62,866 nt of DNA, from positions 1 through 62,866 of the forward strand of contig NZ_JMFO01000020.1 of the NCBI RefSeq assembly GCF_000714715.1, given 5' to 3'. Positions within the stretch are counted from its first letter, which is position 1; every line of letters starts with the position of its first letter. The DNA comes from Candidatus Magnetobacterium casense. GTDB lineage: Bacteria > Nitrospirota > Thermodesulfovibrionia > Thermodesulfovibrionales > Magnetobacteriaceae. This document shows, piece after piece, positions 17,468 through 26,129 of the stretch. Below the pieces are notes generated by a model. That model searched no databases. It had not been told where the DNA came from and saw only the letters and a program-made list of their open reading frames with translations. A program made the translations under genes and the position numbers.

Positions 17468-18760
17468 TTAAAAGCAGACATTGTTTCTGCCGGAGCGCTT
17501 GGCTTCATAGAGGAGTGCATCGGCACGGTTTAAGAAGTCGTCTTCCGTTTCGCCCTCTATGTATGTTACCACACCGAAGCTGCTTGTAATCCTAACGGCA
17601 CACATTCTCTGACTTTCGGTGTTTGCCCGTAAGCGTTGTGCGATTTTAACGGCAGCCTCCAGGTCAATGTGTGGCATTAGAACGACAAACTCCTCCCCGC
17701 CCCATCTTGCCAGTACATCCTGGGCACGGGTTTGTTCGGAGACAAGCTTAGCTACTTCCTTTAAGACGCAGTCTCCCAGGAGGTGTCCGTAGTCATCGTT
17801 GACTGTCTTGAAGTTGTCTATGTCAAAGAAAATCAAGGAGAGAGGGTACTCATAGCGTTGCCGGTTCTTTATGTGTGTCGATAGGGTTTTATTGAAGAAT
17901 CTCTTATTGTACAGGCCTGTCAGTTCGTCTGTTATGGTTGTGAGTTCCAGTTCTTTTCTTTTGCTTTCGTAGTTTTCTATATCGGTCAAGGAAAAAATGT
18001 ATGTTTCGCTTTCAGGGATGTGAGCATGTTTGAGAATATACGCCCTGGATGAAGCATCATCCACGGGGGTATTGATAGAGACTATCGTTTCTTCTTCGTT
18101 GTGCTCTTTCAGATGGCTTATTAAATCTATATGTCCGTTGGAGTTATTGCACTTTTTTGTGGCTATGGATAAAATATCATCCACCGATTTATACTTGGCA
18201 TGAAATTCTGTTATGGAAGGGCAATCCAGAAAGCCAAGGAACGTAGAGTTTGCAAACTCCAATCTGTTTTTTCTCATTGTAACTATAAAGTTTGGCAGCG
18301 CATTGAGTACAAAGTTAATGAGTTTGCTTTTTTCATCGAGTTCTCTTCTCTGCATGGATACAATTGCGAGTTTTGCGATAGTTTCAGTGAGTTTATATGG
18401 GTCTACAGGTTTTTTTATAAAACTGTCTACATGTGCGTCTATGGCTTTAATGAGATACCCCTCGTCATTAAATGCGGTGGTGACGATTATCTTGGCATCC
18501 TGTCGTATATCCTTGATATGTTTGGCCATCTGAATGCCATCCATATCAGGCATTTTTATGTCTGTAACCACGACATCGGGGGTTTGCATCTTAAATATCT
18601 CAAGCCCCTCCTTACCATTAAAGGCGTTAAAGAGTGTTTTCAGCCGCCTTCTTAAAAAGCAGGAAAGCCGCCTGTTTATCTCCTTATCATCTTCCACGTA
18701 CAGAAGGGTTGTCTCTTTAAGGATACCCTCAGATTCATTATCAACAGGCTCGATATCCAT
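17468..18760 (-). CDS. REC-GGDEF diguanylate cyclase response regulator
   Basis: 430 residues. A receiver domain with the D-D pair near 24-25 (VEDDK), phospho-acceptor in VVTDIKMPDMDG and a Lys in IKKPVD is followed by a PAS-like segment (about 145-255) and a GGDEF domain with RWGGEEFVVLMPH. RAQD lies five residues before GGEEF and is a complete product-inhibition I-site. The protein makes c-di-GMP when phosphorylated. The start ATG lies 6 nt behind a -10 box and has no ribosome site, so the mRNA is probably leaderless. Kinase partner not adjacent. Confidence 0.92.
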   Translation of the reverse strand: MDIEPVDNESEGILKETTLLYVEDDKEINRRLSCFLRRRLKTLFNAFNGKEGLEIFKMQTPDVVVTDIKMPDMDGIQMAKHIKDIRQDAKIIVTTAFNDEGYLIKAIDAHVDSFIKKPVDPYKLTETIAKLAIVSMQRRELDEKSKLINFVLNALPNFIVTMRKNRLEFANSTFLGFLDCPSITEFHAKYKSVDDILSIATKKCNNSNGHIDLISHLKEHNEEETIVSINTPVDDASSRAYILKHAHIPESETYIFSLTDIENYESKRKELELTTITDELTGLYNKRFFNKTLSTHIKNRQRYEYPLSLIFFDIDNFKTVNDDYGHLLGDCVLKEVAKLVSEQTRAQDVLARWGGEEFVVLMPHIDLEAAVKIAQRLRANTESQRMCAVRITSSFGVVTYIEGETEDDFLNRADALLYEAKRSGRNNVCF

Positions 18761-18766
18761 TATAAT

Positions 18767-18796
18767 ATGTTAGCAAAGATGCGCCTGATGCGTCAA
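18767..18796 (-). promoter_or_regulatory. Promoter of the REC-GGDEF gene, probably leaderless
   Basis: On the minus strand: TTGACG (18791-18796), an 18-bp spacer and TAACAT (18767-18772). The ATG starts at 18760, leaving 6 nt between -10 box and start codon. No Shine-Dalgarno is present. Confidence 0.6.
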
Positions 18797-18815
18797 GTCA
18801 AGGCAATCGCACTAT

Positions 18816-18877
18816 ATAACGGAGCATAAATGTTTAGAACATTAGGGTTAAGAATAATGGGGTCAAGGGGACTTCTT
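18816..18877 (+). repeat. 62-bp direct repeat, first copy
   Basis: ATAACGGAGCATAAA... to ...GGGGACTTCTT. It matches 59219-59280 at 60 of 62 positions by eye and includes the start of a GC-rich repeat copy. Confidence 0.85.
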
Positions 18878-18970
18878 CGTGCCCGGGGTGGCTCACCCCT
18901 CCCCTTGCGGGGGGTTCTGAAGGGGGGCGGAGGGGGTGAGGCACCCCTGCCACAACCGCCCCTTTCTTTC
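18857..18970 (+). repeat. GC-rich dispersed intergenic repeat, copy 4
   Basis: GGGGTCAAGGGGACTTCTTC at one end and CCGCCCCTTTCTTTC at the other, with the hairpin blocks GGGGTGGCTCACCCC and GGGGTGAGGCACCCC. It nearly matches copy 2 over its first 70 bp. It lies between the REC-GGDEF start and the gatA end. Confidence 0.85.
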
Positions 18971-18978
18971 TTTGCAGC

Positions 18979-20418
18979 CTACAGGGTTGGTCTGTTAGTG
19001 TGCCATGGGGTAGCTCTTTCGTATGCGTATGCGGCCTTGAGGATCGTCTCTTCGTCAAAGAACCTCCCGATGAGTTGAAGTCCTACGGGCAATCCCCCGG
19101 AGTCAAAGCCTGCCGGGATGGATATGGCCGGCACTCCGGCAAGGTTTACCGAAATGGTGAATATGTCGCTGAGATACATCTGGAGGGGGTCGTTTGCCTT
19201 TTCACCGATCTTAAAGGCCGTTGTCGGTGACGTTGGCGTGACAATGACGTCCACCTTTTTAAAGGCTTCTTCAAAGTCATGTTTTATAAGGGTTCTTACC
19301 TGCTGTGCCTTTTTGTAGTATGCGTCGTAGTAGCCCGATGACAGAGCATAAGAGCCTAACATGATTCGACGCTTGACCTCCTTGCCAAAGCCCGCTGCAC
19401 GTGTCTTGAAGTACATCTCCGTGAGGTTGTCGCCATCAACCCTGAGTCCGTACTTAACGCCGTCGTAGCGTGCGAGGTTTGAGCTGGCCTCGGAGGTGGC
19501 AAGTACATAATAGGTGGCAACGGCATATCCGGTATGGGGGAGATTTATCTTTACGGCAGTTGCACCCTGTGCGCCGAGTTCGTCAATGGCCCTTAGTATG
19601 CACTGGTGAACCTCCTTGTCCATGCCGTCGATGAAGTACTCATCGGGGATACCGATTTTCAGTCCCTTGAGGTTGCCTCCGAGGGCCTTCGTAAAGTCCG
19701 GCACCTCAACGTCTGCGGAGGTGGAGTCCCTGTGGTCTCTGCCGGCAATCATGTTAAGCAGGATGGCCGCATCCTCAACGGTCTTTGTGACAGGTCCTAT
19801 CTGATCGAGCGAAGAGGCAAAGGCCACAAGTCCATAGCGTGACACCCTGCCGTAGGTTGGCTTGAGGCCGACAACGCCACAAAAAGACGCCGGCTGACGG
19901 ATGGACCCCCCCGTGTCTGACCCCAGGGCTGCGATACACTCATCGGCAGCCACTGCCGCTGCGGAACCGCCGCTGCTGCCCCCGGGTGCCCTGTCCGTGG
20001 CCCAGGGGTTGAGGGTCGTGAAAAACGCCGAATTCTCCGTCGAAGACCCCATGGCAAACTCATCGAGGTTGGTCTTGCCCACCAGCACGTAGTCGCCCAA
20101 TTTCTCCGTGACCGTGCTCTCGTATGGGGGGACAAAGTTCTCCAGTATCTTTGAGCTGCAGGTTGTACGGATGCCTCGTGTGCAGATGTTGTCCTTGATG
20201 GCAAGGGGGATACCTGACACCGGAGTGCCCAATGCCCCGGACCCTGTTGCCCTGGCACGCTCAATGCCTGTGGCTTTCGTAACCGTGACGTAGGCATGTA
20301 CCTTATTATCAACTGCCTCTATTCTGTCAAACACTGCATCGGCAAGTTCAACCGGGGTTAGCTCCTTGCCGGAAAGCATCTCTTGCGCTTGCCTGAGCGT
20401 AAGTGTGTATGGTTTCAA
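18979..20418 (-). CDS. gatA: Glutamyl-tRNA(Gln)/aspartyl-tRNA(Asn) amidotransferase subunit A
   Basis: 479 residues, normal length. The amidase signature is complete: K75 (PLAIKDN), cis-Ser S148 ([10 protein letters not shown]) and nucleophile S172 ([12 protein letters not shown]). GatA releases ammonia from glutamine and passes it to GatB for transamidation of misacylated tRNA. gatB and gatC are not in this window. The start is a TTG at 20418 with a strong AAGGAGG 6 nt before it; the first residues [14 protein letters not shown] are typical. Single gene on the minus strand. Confidence 0.95.
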   Translation of the reverse strand: MKPYTLTLRQAQEMLSGKELTPVELADAVFDRIEAVDNKVHAYVTVTKATGIERARATGSGALGTPVSGIPLAIKDNICTRGIRTTCSSKILENFVPPYESTVTEKLGDYVLVGKTNLDEFAMGSSTENSAFFTTLNPWATDRAPGGSSGGSAAAVAADECIAALGSDTGGSIRQPASFCGVVGLKPTYGRVSRYGLVAFASSLDQIGPVTKTVEDAAILLNMIAGRDHRDSTSADVEVPDFTKALGGNLKGLKIGIPDEYFIDGMDKEVHQCILRAIDELGAQGATAVKINLPHTGYAVATYYVLATSEASSNLARYDGVKYGLRVDGDNLTEMYFKTRAAGFGKEVKRRIMLGSYALSSGYYDAYYKKAQQVRTLIKHDFEEAFKKVDVIVTPTSPTTAFKIGEKANDPLQMYLSDIFTISVNLAGVPAISIPAGFDSGGLPVGLQLIGRFFDEETILKAAYAYERATPWHTNRPTL

Positions 20419-20505
20419 ATCGCCTCCTTTGTTGCTTTAATCTTAAGCTATTACCTTAATCCCGGTGATATTGTACCATTGCCGTTTAGTTTATTTCAAT
20501 CGTAC

Positions 20506-22221
20506 CTATGCCCTCAGAGCGTCAACAGTACGTATGATCTCCCTGGCTATCATTCGCTCCTCATCGGCTGCCACGACAAGTATCCTGATGCGCGATGCCT
20601 CCGTGGAGATATCAGCTATGTTACCACGCTGGACCTTGGCCATGCGATTGCTTTCGGTATCAAGGATTATACCGAAGCTGTCAAGTCCCTGACATATTCG
20701 TGCCCTGATTTCAGAAGAGTTCTCCCCGATGCCCCCTGTAAAGAGCAGTATGTCTACCCCTCCCAGTGCCGCCAGATAGGCGCCGATATACTTTCGCACC
20801 CGATAACAGAACATCCGCAGGGCTATCTCCGCCTTATAATTGCCCCCGTCGGCGGCCTTTAGTATCTCCCGCATGTCGTTACTGATACCGCTGGTTCCCT
20901 TTAAGCCGCTCTCCTTGTTCAGGGTCTTTTCTATATTGTCTGCGCTAACTCCATTTTGTAGGAGATACAGCACAAGGCCCGGGTCAATGTCCCCACACCT
21001 CGTTCCCATCACAAGCCCCTCCAACGGGGTCAACCCCATAGAGGTATCAATGCTCCTGCCACGCTCTATGGCACAGACCGATGCCCCATTGCCCAGGTGA
21101 CAGGATATTATTCTGAGGTTACCAACGTGCCGCTTGACAAACATGGATGCCATAAGGGCTACAAAGTGGTGGTTGGTGCCGTGAAAGCCATAGCGTCGCA
21201 CGTGCCTTTCCTCGGCCAACTGGTGGGGCAACGCATATGCATATGCCTGATGTGGCATACTCTGGTGAAATGCGGTGTCAAAGACCGCCACGGAAACGGC
21301 ATTTGGCAGCAGGTCGGCCATCACCTCTATGCCGGTGAGGTTGTAGGGGTTGTGCAGCGGGGCAAGGGCTACACAGTGGCGTATGGCATCCTTAACCTCA
21401 TCGCTTATAATCGCAGAGCCGGAGAACTTGTCTCCACCATGTACCACCCTGTGACCCACTGCCTGTATTTCGCTGAAATCAGTGATGACGCCGATGGCCT
21501 TGTCCGTGAGGGCATTGACCATTGCCGAAAATGCCTCCCTGATGTCCTTTACGACCTCACTGCGTTGTATCTTGGCAGTTACCGTCTTGAGCCTGTGAGG
21601 TGAGCTCTCTGCTCCGATGTTTTCGATCAGTCCCTCAAACATGGGTTGGGGGCTTGAGGTGTCAAACAACGAGTACTTCAGCGAAGAGCTTCCACAGTTT
21701 ATGATAAGGAGTTTTACCTGCTTTTTGGCAGATGAGAAGTTAAGGTCGTAGGGGTCGGGGTTATCCGTAAACCGCGACCTGTATCCGGCCCTGGGGGGGA
21801 TGTGTTGTCCTCTCTGGATTTGTCTTTCGGTCGCTATGCAGGCAATCTTTTTGAGTACTGAGGGGTTTTGCGCAACAATATGCGAAAATACATCCCTTGG
21901 CAGCCTTATAACACTCGTATCCTCTGCGGCAGTAATGTCATCAATTACAGGCTTATCAAACGTCACAGACAACTCACCCAAGACGTCTCCCGCATTAAGA
22001 CTGGTGAGAAACAACGGCACATTTTCCTGGTTGATTCCTGATATCTCAACCTTGCCTCTATACACAATCCATAAGTATCTGTATAGGTCTCGTGTGCTTA
22101 TGACCCGTTCAGAGGCCTTATACTCAATAAACTCAGAGGCCTGAGACAGGTGCATCAACCAATCATCACTTAAATCCGAAAATATCTCTATACCCGACAG
22201 AAACTCTATTAAATCATCCAT
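20506..22221 (-). CDS. ackA: Cyclic-nucleotide-binding domain fused to acetate kinase
   Basis: 571 residues. Residues 1-135 form a CAP/CNB-type domain (FSDLSDDWL..., the turn GDVLGELSVTF at about 79-88), residues 136-168 a linker, and 169-571 a full acetate kinase of about 403 residues. The kinase has LLIINCGSSSLKYSL (N175), VGHRVVHGG, FDTAFHQSMP, RRYGFHGTNH, CHLGNGAS, a GTRCGDIDPG loop and FTGGIGENSSEIR, so all key blocks look intact. It makes ATP from acetyl phosphate or the reverse. The CNB domain keeps GELS but where a phosphate-binding Arg (P-R-A-A/T) is normal it reads PVIDDITA, so it may bind something other than cAMP. AAGGAG precedes the ATG. Confidence 0.9.
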   Translation of the reverse strand: MDDLIEFLSGIEIFSDLSDDWLMHLSQASEFIEYKASERVISTRDLYRYLWIVYRGKVEISGINQENVPLFLTSLNAGDVLGELSVTFDKPVIDDITAAEDTSVIRLPRDVFSHIVAQNPSVLKKIACIATERQIQRGQHIPPRAGYRSRFTDNPDPYDLNFSSAKKQVKLLIINCGSSSLKYSLFDTSSPQPMFEGLIENIGAESSPHRLKTVTAKIQRSEVVKDIREAFSAMVNALTDKAIGVITDFSEIQAVGHRVVHGGDKFSGSAIISDEVKDAIRHCVALAPLHNPYNLTGIEVMADLLPNAVSVAVFDTAFHQSMPHQAYAYALPHQLAEERHVRRYGFHGTNHHFVALMASMFVKRHVGNLRIISCHLGNGASVCAIERGRSIDTSMGLTPLEGLVMGTRCGDIDPGLVLYLLQNGVSADNIEKTLNKESGLKGTSGISNDMREILKAADGGNYKAEIALRMFCYRVRKYIGAYLAALGGVDILLFTGGIGENSSEIRARICQGLDSFGIILDTESNRMAKVQRGNIADISTEASRIRILVVAADEERMIAREIIRTVDALRA

Positions 22222-22340
22222 AATTAAAACTCCTTAATGTTTCCCATACAGGAAAATCGTAACGGTTGTATGTATTTTACAACAGTGCTTATTGATATAG
22301 ATAGTATCTCCTATTCCAAGCACATAGTCGAACTATTACC

Positions 22341-22370
22341 TTGACCTTTTGTGATAAGATGCACTAAAAT
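22341..22370 (+). promoter_or_regulatory. Promoter of the FmdB-type gene
   Basis: TTGACC (22341-22346), an 18-bp spacer and TAAAAT (22365-22370). The expected start near 22377 leaves a leader of about 25 nt with GGAGG (22389-22393) before the ATG at 22402. Confidence 0.55.
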
Positions 22371-22401
22371 GAGATCATGTTAAGATTTGGAGGTTTGTCA
22401 G

Positions 22402-22719
22402 ATGCCCATATATGAGTTTGAGTGTACCACGTGCAAGAGGACTCAGGAGATGCTACAAAAGGTCAATGATACCCCTGTCAGCGTTTGCCCGGAGTGTGGC
22501 GGACAGATGAGAAAGCTGATTTCGCCGACATCATTCGTACTAAAAGGCGAGGGCTGGTATGTGACAGATTATCCCTCAAAGGATAGAAAGAACGCTGTAG
22601 AGTCGGAGAAATCGGAGGGCAAACCCACTGAAACAACCGACAAAACCACAGGCGAATCAAAACCTGCTCCGGAGTCCAAAACTGTCAGTCAACCACAGGG
22701 CACCGCGGTTGACAAATAA
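22402..22719 (+). CDS. FmdB-family putative zinc-ribbon protein
   Basis: 105 residues from the ATG at 22402, which has GGAGG 8 nt before it; an in-frame TTG at 22387 lies within this signal and is unlikely. The N-terminal domain has two Cys pairs, CTTC (about 8-11) and CPEC (about 29-32), forming a zinc ribbon typical of FmdB-like regulatory proteins. The Lys/Ser/Thr/Pro-rich tail (about 60-105) is disordered. The role is often a regulator or assembly factor, but it is not defined here. The next gene starts only 43 nt after the stop, so the two may be one unit. Confidence 0.8.
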   Translation: MPIYEFECTTCKRTQEMLQKVNDTPVSVCPECGGQMRKLISPTSFVLKGEGWYVTDYPSKDRKNAVESEKSEGKPTETTDKTTGESKPAPESKTVSQPQGTAVDK

Positions 22720-22762
22720 AGATATAGGTGCTACATTAACCAGCAATATCGGTGGAGAGATT

Positions 22763-24106
22763 ATGGCAGACTTAAAGCACATCATAGAGAGTATTGAGAG
22801 CAAAAAGGAAGACTATAAGAGGTATGACTTTTCAGATGCCCAGGCAGTGGCCTTAAAGGCGTTTTTTGATCTGGCTCAGGAGTTTGACGAATCCGAAGAC
22901 ATATACCTCTTGTGTATAGCAATCCCGAAGGTCTTTCTCGACCTCGAGGCCAGATTATACCTCATAGACCAGAGGGCAATGGAGTTTGTCATGGTCTCAT
23001 GTACCGATACACCAGGGGGTATCTTTGATGACAGCCTGCCCGAGTACATACAGGCTCAACCCAAACCATACAGGGTAAACGGTCGCCTCGTAATGACCAT
23101 CCGTGGAAAGAAACTGCTCAGTGAGCAGTTGCCACAGACGCATATAGACAACTGCATAGGCTTTCTGGAGGTCTATCCCGACACTAATATTAACGAGCAC
23201 GATATTTTTTTCCTTGAAAAGTACGCAAACCGTATCGGATACAATATACACAACAGATTCCTGCTCAATAAGAACATAGAACACCTGAGATTTATCCAAT
23301 CGCTGGTAGCCGACATCGAGCATAACATCATCGTTCCCAACATGATCTTCAAGCTATTCCTAAGGAGACTCAAAGGCAAAATAGCCAAAAACAGGGAGAT
23401 CGAAAAAAATCTGATCACATACACCACTGATGAGACCTGTGACAGCATCTGCATAGAGCGCTTGCTCGAAGAGATGGTCGATGTCAATCACAGTCTCGTG
23501 GAAGAATTCTCAAACATAGAGCGGCACTATCAAAACACGTCGCTGTTTCTGGAGACACTCCTGCGCAAGAGCCACTTCGACAAGGGGCATCTCACGCTGC
23601 GGACCAAGCCCTGTAACATGAAAGAGGACGTTATACTGCCACAGCTTGAGCAATTTGCACAGCGATTTAAGGAGGCCGGGTTTAAAGTAGAGGGTATGCA
23701 GTGCGAATCCGGCGCTGCAGACGTCATCACGCTCATAGACGTGGGGCTGATTGCGCAGGTCTATGCCAACCTGTTCTCCAACGCCCTCAAGTACGGACAG
23801 GAAGTGACCAACCAAAAGGGGGAAACTATAAAGCTCGTCAGATATTGCAGGGACCTCAAGAAGGACTACTTTGGCACAGGCAAGGATGGCGTAAAGTACT
23901 CAGTCCTTAGTTCCGGACCACACATAAAGCCCGAAGAGAGGGACAAGGTATTTGAGGAGGGCTATCGTGGTTCCAACTCCTCAACCAGACCGGGTACAGG
24001 ACACGGCCTGACGTTCATTAAAAACGCTGTCGAAATACACGGTGGAATTTTCGGTTATGAAACACACCCGCTGGGCAATAACTTCTACTTTGTCCTGCCC
24101 AGGTAG
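22763..24106 (+). CDS. Soluble histidine kinase
   Basis: 447 residues from the ATG at 22763, preceded by GGTGGAGA; an upstream in-frame TTG at 22709 overlaps the FmdB-type gene and is less likely. No membrane span. Residues about 20-170 look like a GAF-type domain (DIYLLCIAIPKVFLDLEARLYL...). A possible H-box lies in SLVADIEHNIIVPN (H around 196), after which comes a long helical linker, and the C-terminus is an HATPase domain with LFSNALKYG (N-box) and RPGTGHGLTF (G-box). No receiver partner is adjacent, so its input and target are unknown. The family call is strong for the ATPase domain, weaker for the H-box. Confidence 0.72.
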   Translation: MADLKHIIESIESKKEDYKRYDFSDAQAVALKAFFDLAQEFDESEDIYLLCIAIPKVFLDLEARLYLIDQRAMEFVMVSCTDTPGGIFDDSLPEYIQAQPKPYRVNGRLVMTIRGKKLLSEQLPQTHIDNCIGFLEVYPDTNINEHDIFFLEKYANRIGYNIHNRFLLNKNIEHLRFIQSLVADIEHNIIVPNMIFKLFLRRLKGKIAKNREIEKNLITYTTDETCDSICIERLLEEMVDVNHSLVEEFSNIERHYQNTSLFLETLLRKSHFDKGHLTLRTKPCNMKEDVILPQLEQFAQRFKEAGFKVEGMQCESGAADVITLIDVGLIAQVYANLFSNALKYGQEVTNQKGETIKLVRYCRDLKKDYFGTGKDGVKYSVLSSGPHIKPEERDKVFEEGYRGSNSSTRPGTGHGLTFIKNAVEIHGGIFGYETHPLGNNFYFVLPR

Positions 24107-24129
24107 TCCGGGTAATTTTGAACTGGCAA

Positions 24130-24154
24130 TGGGTGCATAATTTTTTAGTGGGTA
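24130..24154. repeat. Left arm of an inverted repeat around copy 5
   Basis: TGGGTGCATAATTTTTTAGT then GGGTA. The reverse complement of 24271-24294 gives TGGGTGCATAA...GTGGGTA, matching 11 and 7 bp blocks with a short T/A-rich difference in the middle. Confidence 0.7.
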
Positions 24155-24170
24155 ATCAACTACCCTTTAC

Positions 24171-24275
24171 GGGGTCAAGGGGGCTGAGGGGACCAGGTGC
24201 GACTTTTATGGCAGGGGTGCCTCACCCCCTGGAGTGCCAAGAAGCATAGCTCCCCCTTCTTTGGCAAGGCTACCC
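24171..24275 (+). repeat. GC-rich dispersed intergenic repeat, copy 5 (shortened)
   Basis: GGGGTCAAGGGGGCTGAGGG at the left, GGGGTGCCTCACCCC in the middle; the far end is variant. It is flanked by inverted repeats of about 24 bp. Confidence 0.65.
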
Positions 24276-24294
24276 ACTCTTTTTTATGCACCCA
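24271..24294. repeat. Right arm of an inverted repeat around copy 5
   Basis: TACCCACTCTTTTTTATGCA then CCCA, the inverse of 24130-24154. Confidence 0.7.
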
Positions 24295-24308
24295 ACTGAA
24301 TTATATAG

Positions 24309-24338
24309 TTGACAAAACAAAAGATATCCGAATATAAT
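24309..24338 (+). promoter_or_regulatory. Strong sigma-70 promoter of the restriction-modification operon
   Basis: TTGACA (24309-24314), an 18-bp spacer and TATAAT (24333-24338), both consensus. The start site near 24345 leaves about 36 nt before a short leader reading frame at 24381. Confidence 0.75.
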
Positions 24339-24380
24339 AATAGTCAAGATAATCTATTGTGCTGTATAAGGATTTGGTAA

Positions 24381-24416
24381 ATGGAAAAAAACATAACAAA
24401 GCGGTATTTTAAATGA
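24381..24416 (+). CDS. Eleven-residue leader reading frame coupled to the restriction gene
   Basis: ATG AAAGGAT-like context (TAAGGATTTGGTAA before it), encoding MEKNITKRYFK and then TGA. Its stop overlaps the ATG of the next gene as ATGA, the usual layout of translational coupling. The peptide is basic and AT-rich. It is inferred from position only; there is no evidence that the peptide itself has a function. Confidence 0.4.
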   Translation: MEKNITKRYFK

Positions 24417-25195
24417 GCATTGAGCGATATGCTTCCTTAACTTTCAAAGTTCCAAATGAATCTGAAGACTATATGGAGTGTTCGGATTTTGTTGTAATTG
24501 CAATTGAAAAAATAATGAAAGATGCCATGGATACAGGAAAAAATAAGATTATCATTAACACAAACTTAAAACTTGGTATGCCAATGGAGAATATCAATAA
24601 AATTGCCGGACCATTTATTGAAGCGTGGGTTTATGAGAAATTCATGGACGTACTTGAAGATGGCCAGAATGCTTATCAATTAGTAAATGTTGAATCATGT
24701 GAAAGATTAAATATGGCAGACGTTATTTTGCAATTTAAGAGAAAGCGAAGACGACAATCTTCAGTAACTGCTAATATTGATGTCAAAGCTACAAGTAAGG
24801 ATATTGAAAATAGTGGTAAATCTCCAAATATAACTTCTTTTATACGCATTAGAACAGCATATTTAAAAGACCCGGATTACATTTTTATTGTTCTGTCTAT
24901 TAAGCATAAGGTTTACAGTCAGAGAGATTCCGATTTAAAAATGATGATGGGAATTATGGAGATAGTTGATTTTAATGCTTATGATTTAAAATATATTGCC
25001 GAAACAGACATTTCTTACAATCCAGCTCTGGGTAGTGGTCAATTACAAGTTAGAGATATTCACTATGTCACAAGACAAAACAGAACCGTTTGGGATTTTT
25101 GTCAAATGTTAGATAAAAAGTGTATAGCATCACAAAAGGGATTTGAAATATGGTATGGTTATGCTAAAAAGTTTGAATGGATTAAAGATGCTTAA
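24413..25195 (+). CDS. Type II restriction endonuclease, HpaI-like
   Basis: 260 residues. It has a PD-(D/E)xK-type site: E70 (GPFIEAWVYEKF), D103 (ADVILQF) and D123-V-K125 (NIDVKATS). From memory it resembles the GTTAAC-cutting HpaI enzyme (about 254 residues), which shares IIINTNL, NKIAGP, VDVKATS and SPNITSF-type blocks; I could not align it. It would cut unmodified DNA at its site in foreign DNA. The ATG overlaps the short leader frame, and the methyltransferase start overlaps its stop by 8 nt. AT-rich codon use unlike the neighbouring genes suggests horizontal transfer. Confidence 0.78.
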   Translation: MSIERYASLTFKVPNESEDYMECSDFVVIAIEKIMKDAMDTGKNKIIINTNLKLGMPMENINKIAGPFIEAWVYEKFMDVLEDGQNAYQLVNVESCERLNMADVILQFKRKRRRQSSVTANIDVKATSKDIENSGKSPNITSFIRIRTAYLKDPDYIFIVLSIKHKVYSQRDSDLKMMMGIMEIVDFNAYDLKYIAETDISYNPALGSGQLQVRDIHYVTRQNRTVWDFCQMLDKKCIASQKGFEIWYGYAKKFEWIKDA

Positions 25196-26129
25196 TATTG
25201 ACATACAAACAGGAGATGCCTTACATCTTTTTAAAAACATAGCTAATGAAAGTGTAGATTTAATTATCACAGACCCTCCCTACAATTTAGGTAAAAATTA
25301 TGGCAATAACGACGACCTAAAAGGATTTGAAGAATATTTGAGTTTTTCAAGAGAATGGCTGCAACAAGCACATAGGACACTGAAAAAAACCGGAACTATA
25401 TATGTATTTATGGGTGTAAAATTTATTTCTTATCTGTATGACATTTTGGACAGAGATTTAATGATGTCTTTCAATAGTTGGATTTGCTGGCACTATACAC
25501 AAGGCATGGGCAGAACAATAGGTTTTTCACCTAGACATGATGATATCTTGATGTTTAACAAGACAACCAATTTCATATTTAATCTTGATGCAGTAAAAGT
25601 ACCTCAAAAATATTACAGGGAAAGAAACAACATGAGGGGTGCTAATCCTGGCGATGTGTGGGAATTTTCGCATGTGCATTACTGTAATCCCAATAGACAA
25701 TCACATCCAACACAAAAACCTGAAGGACTGATTGAGCGAATGGTGCTTGCCTCATCAAACGAGCACGATTTAGTAATTGATCCGTTTTCAGGAAGTGGTA
25801 CAACACTAAGAGTTTGTCAACAATTAAATAGGAATTGTACAGGATTTGAATTAAATCCTTCATATGTAGAGATGACAAGAGATAGATTAAGTAAACCGTT
25901 TAAAGGTTTTGATAGTGTCGATCCAAGGATGGAAAGAGTACCTTTTGATTTAAGACAAGATGATATCAGAAAGGAATATTTATCAAATCATGTCACATGG
26001 TTTTTGAAACACCATAACGGTTCAATTGAAAAGTTTAAAGAATCTGTTAAAGAACTCTATAAAGATGATACCGAATTAACATCTCCAAAACAACTAAAAC
26101 TATTTCAAGACAATTATAAGGAAAGATAA
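25188..26129 (+). CDS. N6-adenine DNA methyltransferase, beta class, HpaI-like
   Basis: 313 residues from ATG at 25188, which overlaps the end of the endonuclease; a longer start at 25143 would extend far into it and is rejected. The motif order is typical of beta-class enzymes: catalytic DPPYN (29-33) early, HPTQKP (173-178) and the SAM-binding DPFSGSGTT (198-206) late. It should protect the host site of the adjacent nuclease by methylating adenine; GTTAAC is my guess from resemblance to M.HpaI (about 314 residues). GTTAAC occurs in this window (for example 1883, 2728, 44038), so the host would need protection. It is co-transcribed with both neighbours. Confidence 0.85.
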   Translation: MLNIDIQTGDALHLFKNIANESVDLIITDPPYNLGKNYGNNDDLKGFEEYLSFSREWLQQAHRTLKKTGTIYVFMGVKFISYLYDILDRDLMMSFNSWICWHYTQGMGRTIGFSPRHDDILMFNKTTNFIFNLDAVKVPQKYYRERNNMRGANPGDVWEFSHVHYCNPNRQSHPTQKPEGLIERMVLASSNEHDLVIDPFSGSGTTLRVCQQLNRNCTGFELNPSYVEMTRDRLSKPFKGFDSVDPRMERVPFDLRQDDIRKEYLSNHVTWFLKHHNGSIEKFKESVKELYKDDTELTSPKQLKLFQDNYKER

